Shown here: positions 46,794 to 54,367 of the stretch, one piece after another
How positions within the stretch are numbered: the first letter of the stretch is position 1
Layout: every line of letters starts with the position of its first letter
Assembly (NCBI RefSeq): GCF_011927625.1
Contig: NZ_JAATIZ010000003.1
Coordinates: 496,001-560,000, forward strand
Direction: 5' to 3'
DNA length: 64,000 nt
Source of the DNA: Paenalcaligenes hominis
Lineage (GTDB): Bacteria > Pseudomonadota > Gammaproteobacteria > Burkholderiales > Burkholderiaceae_B
Program-made: the position numbers and the translations under genes
Notes under the pieces: generated by a model
Told to the model about the DNA's origin: nothing
Database searches by the model: none
What the model saw: the letters and a program-made list of their open reading frames with translations, nothing else

Positions 46794-47645
46794 TTAAAGC
46801 TCGGTGCGCAGGCTCCAAAGCTCGGGAAATAGCACCACATCTAGCATTTTACTGAGGTAATCCACACCTGAAGTGCCCCCTGTGCCACGTTTAAAACCAA
46901 TAATGCGCTCCACTGTGGTGAGATGACGAAAACGCCATTGACGAAAAGCATCTTCAATATCGGTCAGCTTTTCCCCCATCTGATAAATATCCCAGTATTT
47001 TTGCGGGTCACGATAGGCAACTAGCCACGCCTCTTGGACGACAGCATTCGCCTGATAAGGTTGGGTCCAATCGCGCTCTAGGTAGTCATGTGGAATCGTT
47101 AAGCCTTGGCGCTGCATATAACGCAACGTTTCGTCATATAACGAGGGGCTTTCATAAACGTGTTTTACCGCCTCGTAGAGATCAGCGCGATGAGCATGGG
47201 GCTTAAGCATAGCGGCGTTTTTATTGCCCAACATAAATTCAATTTGCCGGTATTGAAAGCTTTGAAAGCCGCTTGAGCGTGCTAAGTAGGGCCGTAGCGC
47301 GCTGTACTCAGGGGGTGTCATGGTTGCTAATACAGCCCAAGCGTGCACGAGTTGCTCCATGATACGGCTGACACGAGCTAACATTTTAAATACGGTAGGC
47401 AGATCATCGTGGCGTAAGTGCTCTACCGCCGCTTGCATTTCATGCAGCATGAGCTTCATCCAAAGCTCGCTGGTTTGATGCTGAATAATAAACAGCATTT
47501 CATTGTGGTCGGGCGATAGCGGATGCTGAGCGGTCAAGATCTCGTCTAAATGTAAATAACCACCGTACGTCATGTCTTTTGAAAAATCGAGCTGAGCGCC
47601 TTCGGCATGCACAATGTCTTCAGGTTTGTTAGGTGTGGAACTCAT
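46794..47645 (-). CDS. kynA: Tryptophan 2,3-dioxygenase
   Basis: This 283-residue heme dioxygenase opens the indole ring of L-tryptophan to N-formylkynurenine. The family segment [10 protein letters not shown] is followed by [18 protein letters not shown] with the distal-site residues; the proximal His is in the C-terminal half near the R-F-R-H-L-T segment. The start ATG at 47645 matches the family opening; the longer frame upstream is unlikely. It is the third gene of the kynU-kynB-kynA-ridA unit, 19 nt after kynB. Confidence 0.96.
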   Translation of the reverse strand: MSSTPNKPEDIVHAEGAQLDFSKDMTYGGYLHLDEILTAQHPLSPDHNEMLFIIQHQTSELWMKLMLHEMQAAVEHLRHDDLPTVFKMLARVSRIMEQLVHAWAVLATMTPPEYSALRPYLARSSGFQSFQYRQIEFMLGNKNAAMLKPHAHRADLYEAVKHVYESPSLYDETLRYMQRQGLTIPHDYLERDWTQPYQANAVVQEAWLVAYRDPQKYWDIYQMGEKLTDIEDAFRQWRFRHLTTVERIIGFKRGTGGTSGVDYLSKMLDVVLFPELWSLRTEL

Positions 47646-47664
47646 AATACAACTCGGTAGAGAA

Positions 47665-48294
47665 TTAAAGGCGACGCAAAATAGCACGAACTGGGCTGGC
47701 GTCGGCGTCGATTAGCTTTAAAGGCAGCGCGATAAGCTCGTAGTCGCCGGGATCAACATCGGTTAGAACAAGGTTTTCCAACACACGCATGTCATAGCTC
47801 AAAATACGCTGGTGGCTTTCCAGTTGCTTGCTGCTTGCTGGATCGATGCTAGGCGTATCGATACCAATTAGCGTCACACCCTGCGCGTGCAGTAAGTCGA
47901 TGGTTTCCGGTGCATAGGCAGCAAATTGGTCCTGCCACTGGGTGGGAGGGGCTGCACGATAGGTACGCACTAAAACGCGGGGCGGAATGTCAGCTAACGC
48001 ATGCTCGATATCGTGCGGACGAATTAAATCGGTGCCGTCCAAGACATGGATGACCCGACAGGGCCCTAAAAAAGGAGCAAGCGCCATTTCCCCGGCACTG
48101 GGTTGGTTAGGTGCATAGTGTAATGGGGCATCGGCATGAGCCCCTACATGCGGTGACATGCTAATACTACTGACATTAACCGGACATTGCTCACTAAGTG
48201 TCCACGTCCATTGTTGACGATACGGTGTATCGCCAGGAAAAACAGGACTATGGTGGCTAATAGGGGGAGAAATATCCCAAAGTGTTTGGCTCAT
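47665..48294 (-). CDS. kynB: Kynurenine formamidase (arylformamidase)
   Basis: This 209-residue cyclase-family metal hydrolase converts N-formylkynurenine to kynurenine. It opens with W-D-I-S-P-P-I, and the metal-binding segment [12 protein letters not shown] is near residues 48-60. G-I-D-T-P-S-I-D-P lies near 140. It starts 16 nt after kynU. Confidence 0.95.
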   Translation of the reverse strand: MSQTLWDISPPISHHSPVFPGDTPYRQQWTWTLSEQCPVNVSSISMSPHVGAHADAPLHYAPNQPSAGEMALAPFLGPCRVIHVLDGTDLIRPHDIEHALADIPPRVLVRTYRAAPPTQWQDQFAAYAPETIDLLHAQGVTLIGIDTPSIDPASSKQLESHQRILSYDMRVLENLVLTDVDPGDYELIALPLKLIDADASPVRAILRRL

Positions 48295-48310
48295 ACTTAG
48301 GTTCCTGAGG

Positions 48311-49561
48311 TTAAGTCACCGCATTTTTTTCTAAGGTGGTGTCGTAGCGTTGATGATCTAGGATGTCTTTAAGGATGGCTACGGCGCGCCATACATCAGA
48401 AAATGATGTATAGAGTGGGGTAAAACCAAATCGCATAATATGCGGCTCGCGGTAATCACCCACTACACCGCGCTCGATAAGGGCTTGAACAATGGCATAG
48501 CCATGTGGGTGCGCAATACTGACTTGGCTACCACGGTGTGCATGATGGCGTGGGGTTTCTAACTGAAGGGGATGGCCGCTGCATTGTTCTTCGATAAGCT
48601 GAATAAAGAGATCCGTTAGGGCAAGGGATTTAGCTCGGATTTTTGCCATCGTCGTGCGCTTAAACACGTCTAAACCTGCAGATACCAACGATAAGGAAAT
48701 AATAGGTTGGGTACCGCATAGAGCGGCCCGAATATCGCCAGCCCCCTGAAAGTGGGTTTGCATTTCAAAGGGCGACTGATGCGCCCACCACCCTGTTAAG
48801 GGTTGAGTGAAATGAGGCTGATGTTTTTCAGGCACCCAAATAAAAGCGGGCGCACCCGGGCCACCATTCAGGTATTTATAGGTACACCCCACGGCAAAGT
48901 CAGCGTTAGCAGCATGCAAGTCCACTGGCACTGCGCCGGCAGAGTGACAGAGGTCCCAAAGAATGAGGGCGCCTTGTTGATGCGTATAAGTGGTGAGGGC
49001 AGCCATATCCACCATATAACCGGTACGGTAGTTAACGTGCGTTAACAAAACCAGAGCCACATCGTGATCAATGGCAGCGTTAAGTTGATCGGGATGATCC
49101 ACCAAACGCAATTCGTAGCCATCATTCAAAAAGTGCGTTAACCCCTGAAGTATGTAGATATCCGTTGGGAAGTTGCTGCGCTCGGTGACAATAACACGAC
49201 GCTGGGCAGTCGTAGCCTGAGAGCGTTGCAAATGTAAGGCCGCTGCCGCCGCTTTAAATATATTGACTGAGGTCGAGTCTGTCACAGCCACCTCGTTAGG
49301 CTTGGCCCCAATTAATGGAGCCAGCTCGTTGCCTAGCTGTAACGGGCGCTGAAACCAACCGGCTTTGTTCCAGCTTTGAATTAGGTCGTTGCCCCATTCG
49401 TGCCGAATAATATGCTGGGCCTGTTCCAGCGCCGCATGGGGCTGTGCCCCCAATGAGTTGCCATCTAGATAGATCGTATTGGGGGGTAATGCAAATAGGT
49501 CTCGCAATGTGGCGAGCTCATCGCTTTGATCTAATTCGGTGCAGTATGCTTCGGTAATCAT
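48311..49561 (-). CDS. kynU: Kynureninase
   Basis: This 416-residue PLP enzyme cleaves kynurenine to anthranilate and alanine. [11 protein letters not shown] near residues 30-40 is the family opening, and the PLP lysine lies in [15 protein letters not shown] near 230. It is first in the kyn operon. A 26-bp near-palindrome lies 13 nt upstream of the start and overlaps the likely promoter. Genes for anthranilate breakdown are not in this window. Confidence 0.95.
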   Translation of the reverse strand: MITEAYCTELDQSDELATLRDLFALPPNTIYLDGNSLGAQPHAALEQAQHIIRHEWGNDLIQSWNKAGWFQRPLQLGNELAPLIGAKPNEVAVTDSTSVNIFKAAAAALHLQRSQATTAQRRVIVTERSNFPTDIYILQGLTHFLNDGYELRLVDHPDQLNAAIDHDVALVLLTHVNYRTGYMVDMAALTTYTHQQGALILWDLCHSAGAVPVDLHAANADFAVGCTYKYLNGGPGAPAFIWVPEKHQPHFTQPLTGWWAHQSPFEMQTHFQGAGDIRAALCGTQPIISLSLVSAGLDVFKRTTMAKIRAKSLALTDLFIQLIEEQCSGHPLQLETPRHHAHRGSQVSIAHPHGYAIVQALIERGVVGDYREPHIMRFGFTPLYTSFSDVWRAVAILKDILDHQRYDTTLEKNAVT

Positions 49562-49574
49562 AAAAGCCCTAGAA

Positions 49575-49600
49575 AAATATATGCTTATAAGTATATATTT
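49575..49600. promoter_or_regulatory. 26-bp near-palindrome at the kyn promoter
   Basis: Two 13-bp halves, AAATATATGCTTA (49575-49587) and TAAGTATATATTT (49588-49600), are inverted copies of each other with a single mismatch. The element starts 13 nt before the kynU ATG and overlaps possible -10 elements. It is a strong operator candidate for an unidentified kynurenine-responsive regulator. Confidence 0.55.
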
Positions 49601-49648
49601 ATTATCTAAAGCTTTATGAGTAAAGGCTATTGCTGTTTATGCGTAGAG

Positions 49649-51232
49649 CTAGCTGTTCTGAGGCTGTTGTGCTTGCTCTAAATAATAGCCAATGCGCCAG
49701 ATATGGTGCGCGTTACGCTCTAACCAGCGGTAATTATCCGTTTCCAATAAAATGGCACGGTTTGATGCGGTTTGCCCTGGGGCTTGCAGCAAACTTGTAC
49801 GGGCTTCATTAGAAATATCTTTCAGTTTTTTAGCTTGGGTCTTGAGCTTTTTGACCCAGTCTTCGGGGGATTGATGACGTAGTCCCGAGTCTAATAAGCG
49901 CAATTGCTCTAAAGCCACCACTACCCCTTCTTCGAAAGCACGCTGATTAATTTGATGGGATTCATCAATAAAATAATATTGCCGTGCCGCTAGACGAATA
50001 AGGTGGTCAATGGCGTGCAGTTGTGCCACTTGAATCTGATTCATTTTTTTATCATCAGTATCGACTTGGATACGCGTCACAAAATCAAACGCGCTTTCTA
50101 ATGCCGTGTTTTTGCGCTGTAAAAGGCTGAGCGGTACTGGACCACTGTTACTGACCAAGGCCTGATGAATATCAGTGATTTGCTGGGTCAGCTGCACGAT
50201 GGTGCGTTGAGACGCGTCCAGCGCTAGCTCTGGCATGGTAAGTAAGCTGCTATCTAAATGCGGCGTTAAATCGTCTTTCTTTTCTGGTAGTAGTCGTTCT
50301 ACTAACAAGGCAAAGCGATCAATAAACGGAAAAAACAGTAACGAACCTAATAAAATAAATAAAGTATGAAAAAGGGCTAAGCTGACTGCGCCCGGCGTCA
50401 CATGGAAATACTGGGCCCCTTTGTGTAATAAATACAAATAAGCCGGCAATAAAAGAATCGCAATAAGCCCAGTGACTAAATTAAACAAGACATGGGCTAG
50501 GGCAGTGCGTTTTGCCGCATTGGTAGAGCCAATGGTGACCAAAGCACTGGTAATAGTGGTTCCAATGGCGGCTCCAACAATGACTGAGCCGGCTTGGTCT
50601 AAACTAATCGCACCGGCATGCACGGCGGTTAAGGTGGTCGCAATCGCGGCTGTGGATGACTGCAGCAACGCTGTCATTGCCAAGCCAATCAACATAATAA
50701 TTAAATGCGCTCCCAAGCCGCCGACTGGCAATGCCGCTAAGTCAAATTGGCCTGTTAACCCGGTCATGGCGTCTTGCAGTGTACGCAAACCTAAAAACAT
50801 CACGCCAAAACCCGCCATGGCCATGCCCAGGTCAGCAAGACGACCCTTGGAAAGCAGTTTGCAAATAGCCCCGATGCCAATCAGCGGCAAGGTGTAAAAG
50901 CTTAGGTTCACTTTTAGCGCAATACCCGACACCACCCAACTGGCTGCGGTGTTGCCTAGACTCGCCCCCATCACCACACCTACAGCATGGTTAAACGACA
51001 CCAATCCTGCACTGACAAAACCGATCAAGGTGACCGTGGTCGCGGTGGAGGACTGCATCATGGCGGTTAACACCGCCCCAGAACTATAGGCTTTAAGGGG
51101 AGTACCGGTAAAACGGATCAAAGCTTTACGTAAAGTTTGACCTGAAAAAGCGACTAAGCCACGAGAAAGCAGCATCATGCCAATTAAAAATAGGCCCACC
51201 CCCCCAAGAAAAGGGAACAGCACATCAATCAT
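49649..51232 (-). CDS. Na/Pi cotransporter family protein with PhoU-like tail
   Basis: This 527-residue protein belongs to the NptA/PhoU-fused sodium-phosphate cotransporter family. The membrane half (to about residue 310) has two inverted repeats carrying the Q-S-S-T-A motif: M-M-Q-S-S-T-A-T-T and L-L-Q-S-S-T-A-A-I. The C-terminal half is a charged helical PhoU-like domain. The ATG at 51232 is preferred to a TTG four codons upstream. It may import phosphate with sodium; export roles also exist in the family. Confidence 0.9.
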   Translation of the reverse strand: MIDVLFPFLGGVGLFLIGMMLLSRGLVAFSGQTLRKALIRFTGTPLKAYSSGAVLTAMMQSSTATTVTLIGFVSAGLVSFNHAVGVVMGASLGNTAASWVVSGIALKVNLSFYTLPLIGIGAICKLLSKGRLADLGMAMAGFGVMFLGLRTLQDAMTGLTGQFDLAALPVGGLGAHLIIMLIGLAMTALLQSSTAAIATTLTAVHAGAISLDQAGSVIVGAAIGTTITSALVTIGSTNAAKRTALAHVLFNLVTGLIAILLLPAYLYLLHKGAQYFHVTPGAVSLALFHTLFILLGSLLFFPFIDRFALLVERLLPEKKDDLTPHLDSSLLTMPELALDASQRTIVQLTQQITDIHQALVSNSGPVPLSLLQRKNTALESAFDFVTRIQVDTDDKKMNQIQVAQLHAIDHLIRLAARQYYFIDESHQINQRAFEEGVVVALEQLRLLDSGLRHQSPEDWVKKLKTQAKKLKDISNEARTSLLQAPGQTASNRAILLETDNYRWLERNAHHIWRIGYYLEQAQQPQNS

Positions 51233-51339
51233 AGGTGATTCCAAAAGCGTCTACGGACGAGAAAATAAGTGAATTGTTGCATTGTTGTTGATAGTTTATT
51301 TCACATCGATATATATGCAGTAATACAACGCTTGTGCGC

Positions 51340-51357
51340 TGATAATAGTTTCTATCA
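51340..51357. promoter_or_regulatory. Fur-box-like imperfect palindrome
   Basis: TGATAATAG followed by TTTCTATCA keeps 6 of 9 palindromic positions and resembles the 7-1-7 Fur consensus. It lies upstream of the TonB-receptor fossil. The match is degenerate, so this is tentative. Confidence 0.3.
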
Positions 51358-51479
51358 TGTTCTTATTGGCTGCCCTGTAGTTAAGGGCTTAGTTATGCCT
51401 TGTATTCGTAGGTCACGGGTTTTTATTCACTTATATAACGGCATACATAGTAGATGGTTACAGTGCTTAAGTGAAAACT

Positions 51480-51749
51480 ATGAAAATAACATGCAATATT
51501 TAACTGTGCAGCCTGATAGGGAAAAGGGCTACTTTAGGCGTAGCGGCCATTATGGTGGCAGTATTGGCTTTAGGCAATGCGCAAGCTAACGGTTTTGTGG
51601 TGTGAGGTTTAAAAACGAACAGGCCTTTTCGGGATGGCTTGTCAATTGAAGCTGGGGTGCGTAACCTAGAAGATAAAAAATACGAGTACAAAGAAGATTG
51701 CCTCATGGCAAACCGTGTTTGGTGTGCTAGGGGCATTTGTCGTTTTTAA
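51480..51749 (+). pseudogene. TonB-dependent receptor fossil: signal peptide joined to last strands
   Basis: The whole stretch reads in one frame with two internal stops. ATG at 51480 starts M-K-I-T-C-N-I, then TAA; a clear signal peptide follows (G-K-R-A-T-L-G-V-A-A-I-M-V-A-V-L-A-L-G), ending A-Q-A and then TGA at 51603. The frame resumes with L-S-I-E-A-G-V-R-N-L-E-D-K-K-Y-E-Y-K-E-D and ends N-R-V-W-C-A-R-G-I-C-R-F-stop. This matches the C-terminal signature of TonB-dependent receptors (G-V-x-N-L-x-D-K-x-Y ... G-R-x-W ... R-F with terminal Phe). The plug and nearly the whole barrel (several hundred codons) are missing. An iron-type binding protein gene starts 9 nt later. Confidence 0.8.
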
Positions 51750-51758
51750 AGGCTTATT

Positions 51759-52829
51759 ATGAACCGTCGTGCTTTATTAAAAGCATTAGGTTGTTCAATG
51801 TTGCTATCAGGGGGCTGGGCGCCCCCTGCTGCTTTAGCTCAGGCATTGACGCAGCCTCATGTTACCTCTCCCTTGTTTCATGTTTTTGGGCAGCTGCCCG
51901 AGCCCGTTGAGGTGAAACGCGTGTTTGCTGCAGGGGCTCCGGCTGCGGTGATGCTTAATAGCGTTGCACCGGCTCAATTGCTTGGTTGGCCTTCATCTGT
52001 TTCAAAGGCTAGCCAACAATGGCTCTCTGAAACCAGCCGCCAATTACCCGTAGTAGGGCGCTTAGCGGGTCGTGGGAGTACGATTTCTTCAGAGCAATTA
52101 ATAACACTAAACCCCGATGTAATAGTCGATGTCGGCGATGTGAACGAGCATTATTTATCCATTGCGAAAGAGTTCTCTGAAAAAACAGGGATTCCCTATA
52201 TTCTTATCCAAGGAGCCATCGAAGATACGCCAGAGCAACTAGAAATACTGGGTGCTCTGCTAGGACAACAGCGTCACGGTCAGCAACTGGCTCAAGCCGC
52301 CCAAGACGTCTTGGACTACGTGGCAGCTAAACGGGAAACATCGACATTTAAAGCCCCTCGTATTTATTTGGCGCGCTCTGCTACGGGCCTAGAAACCGGT
52401 GCAGCGCAATCCATACACAGTGAAATAGTTCGCTTAGTGGGCGCTACGAATGTGGCAGAAGACCTAGACAGCACAGGGCTGGTTCAGGTGTCGATGGAAC
52501 AGGTTTTGGTCTGGGATCCAGAGGTCATCTTGACCCAAGACAAATCGTTTTATCAAAACGTTTATGACAACCCTCTGTGGCAAGATGTGCCGGCCGTGCG
52601 CAATAAGCAAGTTTTGTTTGTGCCTAGCGTACCGTTTGGGTGGCTAGATATTCCCCCAAGCATCAATCGCTTGTTAGGTGCCTTATGGCTCACCGCCTGG
52701 ATTCACAAGGAAAATGAACAGGTCTTACTGGAAAAGGTGCGTCATTTGTTTGTGATGTTTTATCAAAACGACCCAGGCCCAGAAAAATTAAAGCAACTGC
52801 TTGTAGACCCAGTCCAATTTGCTGATTAA
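51759..52829 (+). CDS. ABC transporter substrate-binding protein, iron/siderophore or heme type
   Basis: This is a 356-residue periplasmic binding protein of the FecB/BtuF-like class III fold. The N-terminal R-R-A-L-L-K-A-L leader and hydrophobic stretch end near A-L-A-Q. The domain opens with V-K-R-V-F-A-A-G-A-P and L-N-P-D-V-I-V-D-V-G, and a long linker helix follows. It reads without damage. No FecCD permease or ATPase genes are adjacent, and the receptor just upstream is a fossil, so the protein may be a leftover or may serve a transporter encoded elsewhere. The ligand is not predictable. Confidence 0.85.
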   Translation: MNRRALLKALGCSMLLSGGWAPPAALAQALTQPHVTSPLFHVFGQLPEPVEVKRVFAAGAPAAVMLNSVAPAQLLGWPSSVSKASQQWLSETSRQLPVVGRLAGRGSTISSEQLITLNPDVIVDVGDVNEHYLSIAKEFSEKTGIPYILIQGAIEDTPEQLEILGALLGQQRHGQQLAQAAQDVLDYVAAKRETSTFKAPRIYLARSATGLETGAAQSIHSEIVRLVGATNVAEDLDSTGLVQVSMEQVLVWDPEVILTQDKSFYQNVYDNPLWQDVPAVRNKQVLFVPSVPFGWLDIPPSINRLLGALWLTAWIHKENEQVLLEKVRHLFVMFYQNDPGPEKLKQLLVDPVQFAD

Positions 52830-52928
52830 AACTAAGCGGCGGGTAGTGGAGTACGGGTTGGCGGGCCCAACGTTTTTAATCTTAGTTAGGATTTTTACCC
52901 CGCCGCAGTATAGGCTAGTACTCTTTTA

Positions 52929-52979
52929 TTGACATCCTCCCCGCCCTGAACGGCGGGGTTTTCCGCGCAATCTGATAAA
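52929..52979. mobile_element. 51-bp end-only relic of the IS200/IS605 element
   Basis: Read on the minus strand, this segment matches the first 42 bases of the IS left end at 30846 with one mismatch, then the last 18 bases of the right end (ending GATGTCAA), joined through the shared AGGGCGGGGA. A 7-bp hairpin, CCCCGCC/GGCGGGG, with a 6-nt loop fills its centre (52939-52958). It carries no gene. It is either a collapsed full copy or a minimal non-autonomous element. Confidence 0.85.
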
Positions 52980-53005
52980 TACATTTGGCCACTACTCTGT
53001 GGTGG

Positions 53006-53314
53006 TTAATTATCTAGGTGTACGCGATGAATGCCCTCTTTTTGGCCGAGCTCTTGGGCTAATTGCGACAGAGGCAAAACGCGTTGAGCTGTGCCATGTA
53101 TGGTGAGCGATGTGTATCGATTTTGCCCCTCGTGCCTAAGTGTACTTTGGGCTTTAGATACGGAGACACCTGAGTGACGCAAGTATTGATATACGGGCGA
53201 CTTCATGCTTTGGATGGCCTGGCTTGAGCCCACGATGGTTAAGCGATATGGGGCAAGAGAAAGCTTGGGTTGCGAGCCACCACTAAGGCAGCGTAAAAAT
53301 TGAGCGAAACGCAT
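53006..53314 (-). CDS. Hypothetical protein, ACT-like fold (resembles MgtC C-terminal domain)
   Basis: This 102-residue protein starts at ATG 53314 with AAAGGAA in front; the frame extends further upstream without support. After a short basic N-terminus it reads as beta-alpha-beta-beta-alpha-beta: Y-R-L-T-I-V-G-S-S, a helix, V-S-V-S-K-A-Q-S-T-L, Y-T-S-L-T-I-H-G-T-A, a helix, and a final I-H-R-V-H-L. This pattern resembles the ACT-like regulatory domain at the end of MgtC proteins, without their membrane part. It may be a small stand-alone regulator or a remnant. The function is unknown. Confidence 0.5.
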   Translation of the reverse strand: MRFAQFLRCLSGGSQPKLSLAPYRLTIVGSSQAIQSMKSPVYQYLRHSGVSVSKAQSTLRHEGQNRYTSLTIHGTAQRVLPLSQLAQELGQKEGIHRVHLDN

Positions 53315-53757
53315 AGTAGTTCCTTTGGGCAGAATACTAAATAGCGTATCGCAACACAACACACAAAAGTGGTGTAAAAAAGATTAAAAGGCGATACGCG
53401 CGGTACGAGTTTGACTACTTTCGTCTGTATCCACGGTTAAACCTATCTGATGAAAAAAGATAGTCATATTATACACTTAAAACATTTACAAATCGAAAAT
53501 GAAACAGTAAGCACGGCCCGCTGCTCTTAGCGTGTCATTTTTCCGTACCATTTGGTTGTTTATGAGCAAAAAAAAGCATAGCGTCTCCGTCAAGCTGCGC
53601 ATGATTAAGGTGTGTTTTGATCCCAACAAATTTATTGGCTCCTAGAGGGGAAAAAGCTTCTATACCCTAACCCTTAGGATAAAAATATCAACAAACCCGA
53701 CGCGAGCGTTTACAATATCTAGCCGCTGCACTACAGCAAGAGTTAGACAATAGATTT
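53315..53757. other. 443-bp region without a convincing gene
   Basis: The only notable contents are a 27-codon ORF on the plus strand (53562-53645, MSKKKHSVSVK...), an open reading frame that runs from 53683 into the following gene without a usable ATG, and AT-rich promoter-like sequence around 53465-53480. None is supported strongly enough for a gene call. Confidence 0.5.
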
Positions 53758-54276
53758 TTGGGTGTATATATTTTGACTACAAGACGAGCGAAACGTTGGG
53801 ACGGTGAGCTTTCATCGTTGTCAGTAGATTATTTAAAAGACGTTCTAGAAAAAATACAGGCTTATGGCGTAGCTGTTCAGTTTGAGTTTCCTGGACATGC
53901 CAAAATGCCGATTTATCAAGTCATTAACCACCGTGGTTATAAAATGGGTTTTGATGGCAAGCATTTATTGCATAGCCTCAATGAAAATGGCAATGTAAGC
54001 GATCAGCTGTCGGCTGAATTCTCTATAGAGCAAGTTCAACAAGCCATGCAGGCACCAGTGGCTGCACCACGTGCTCGTAAAAGCGCTGGTACTCGGGCTC
54101 GCAAACAGGCCCAACCCGAACAAGTTGAAGTAGACAAATACAACTACTTCCGCGAAAACCGAGACTGGTTGCCGGATGATATTCAATATTATTCCGATGA
54201 AATCAGCACCATGATGCGCGGTGGGATGACAGCAGAGCAGGCCTTTGGTAGTATTTTGGACGAACACTACGAATAA
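53758..54276 (+). CDS. Hypothetical protein, unrecognised family
   Basis: This is a protein of about 167-172 residues. The frame has no ATG near its start; TTG at 53758 or TTG at 53773 are the candidates, and the frame stays open upstream to 53683. The N-terminal part (R-W-D-G-E-L-S-S-L, an amphipathic helix, then Q-F-E-F-P and I-Y-Q-V-I-N-H-R-G-Y-K-M-G-F-D-G) looks like a small alpha/beta domain. It is followed by a basic, Ala/Arg/Lys-rich linker (about residues 100-120), and an acidic C-terminal domain ending D-E-H-Y-E. The basic linker could contact nucleic acid, but the H-NS signature is absent. A terminator follows directly. Confidence 0.6.
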   Translation: MGVYILTTRRAKRWDGELSSLSVDYLKDVLEKIQAYGVAVQFEFPGHAKMPIYQVINHRGYKMGFDGKHLLHSLNENGNVSDQLSAEFSIEQVQQAMQAPVAAPRARKSAGTRARKQAQPEQVEVDKYNYFRENRDWLPDDIQYYSDEISTMMRGGMTAEQAFGSILDEHYE

Positions 54277-54282
54277 GCCAGG

Positions 54283-54305
54283 GCAGCCTACGGGCTGCTT
54301 TTTTT
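54283..54305 (+). terminator. Terminator of the hypothetical gene at 53758
   Basis: GCAGCC/GGCTGC (54283-54298) closes on TACG, giving a C(UACG)G tetraloop, followed by T7. Confidence 0.9.
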
Positions 54306-54367
54306 ATGCTTTATCCCAACTTTTTGCCTAAAACTACAGTAAGCTTTGGCATGATGAGGAGGACGCC

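Noticed and set aside
51269-51589. 106-residue plus-strand ORF upstream of the receptor fossil
   Set aside because: Its composition is not protein-like, it has no ribosome binding site, and its 3' part overlaps the signal-peptide frame of the fossil in another frame.
53562-53645. 27-codon ORF (MSKKKHSVSVK...) in the 443-bp gap
   Set aside because: It has no ribosome binding site, no neighbour relationship and no recognisable family, so it is reported only within the description of the gap.
53758-54276. H-NS-like nucleoid protein
   Set aside because: The basic Ala/Arg/Lys linker suggested it, but the H-NS DNA-binding signature (W-x-G-x-G-R-x-P) is absent and the domain layout differs.
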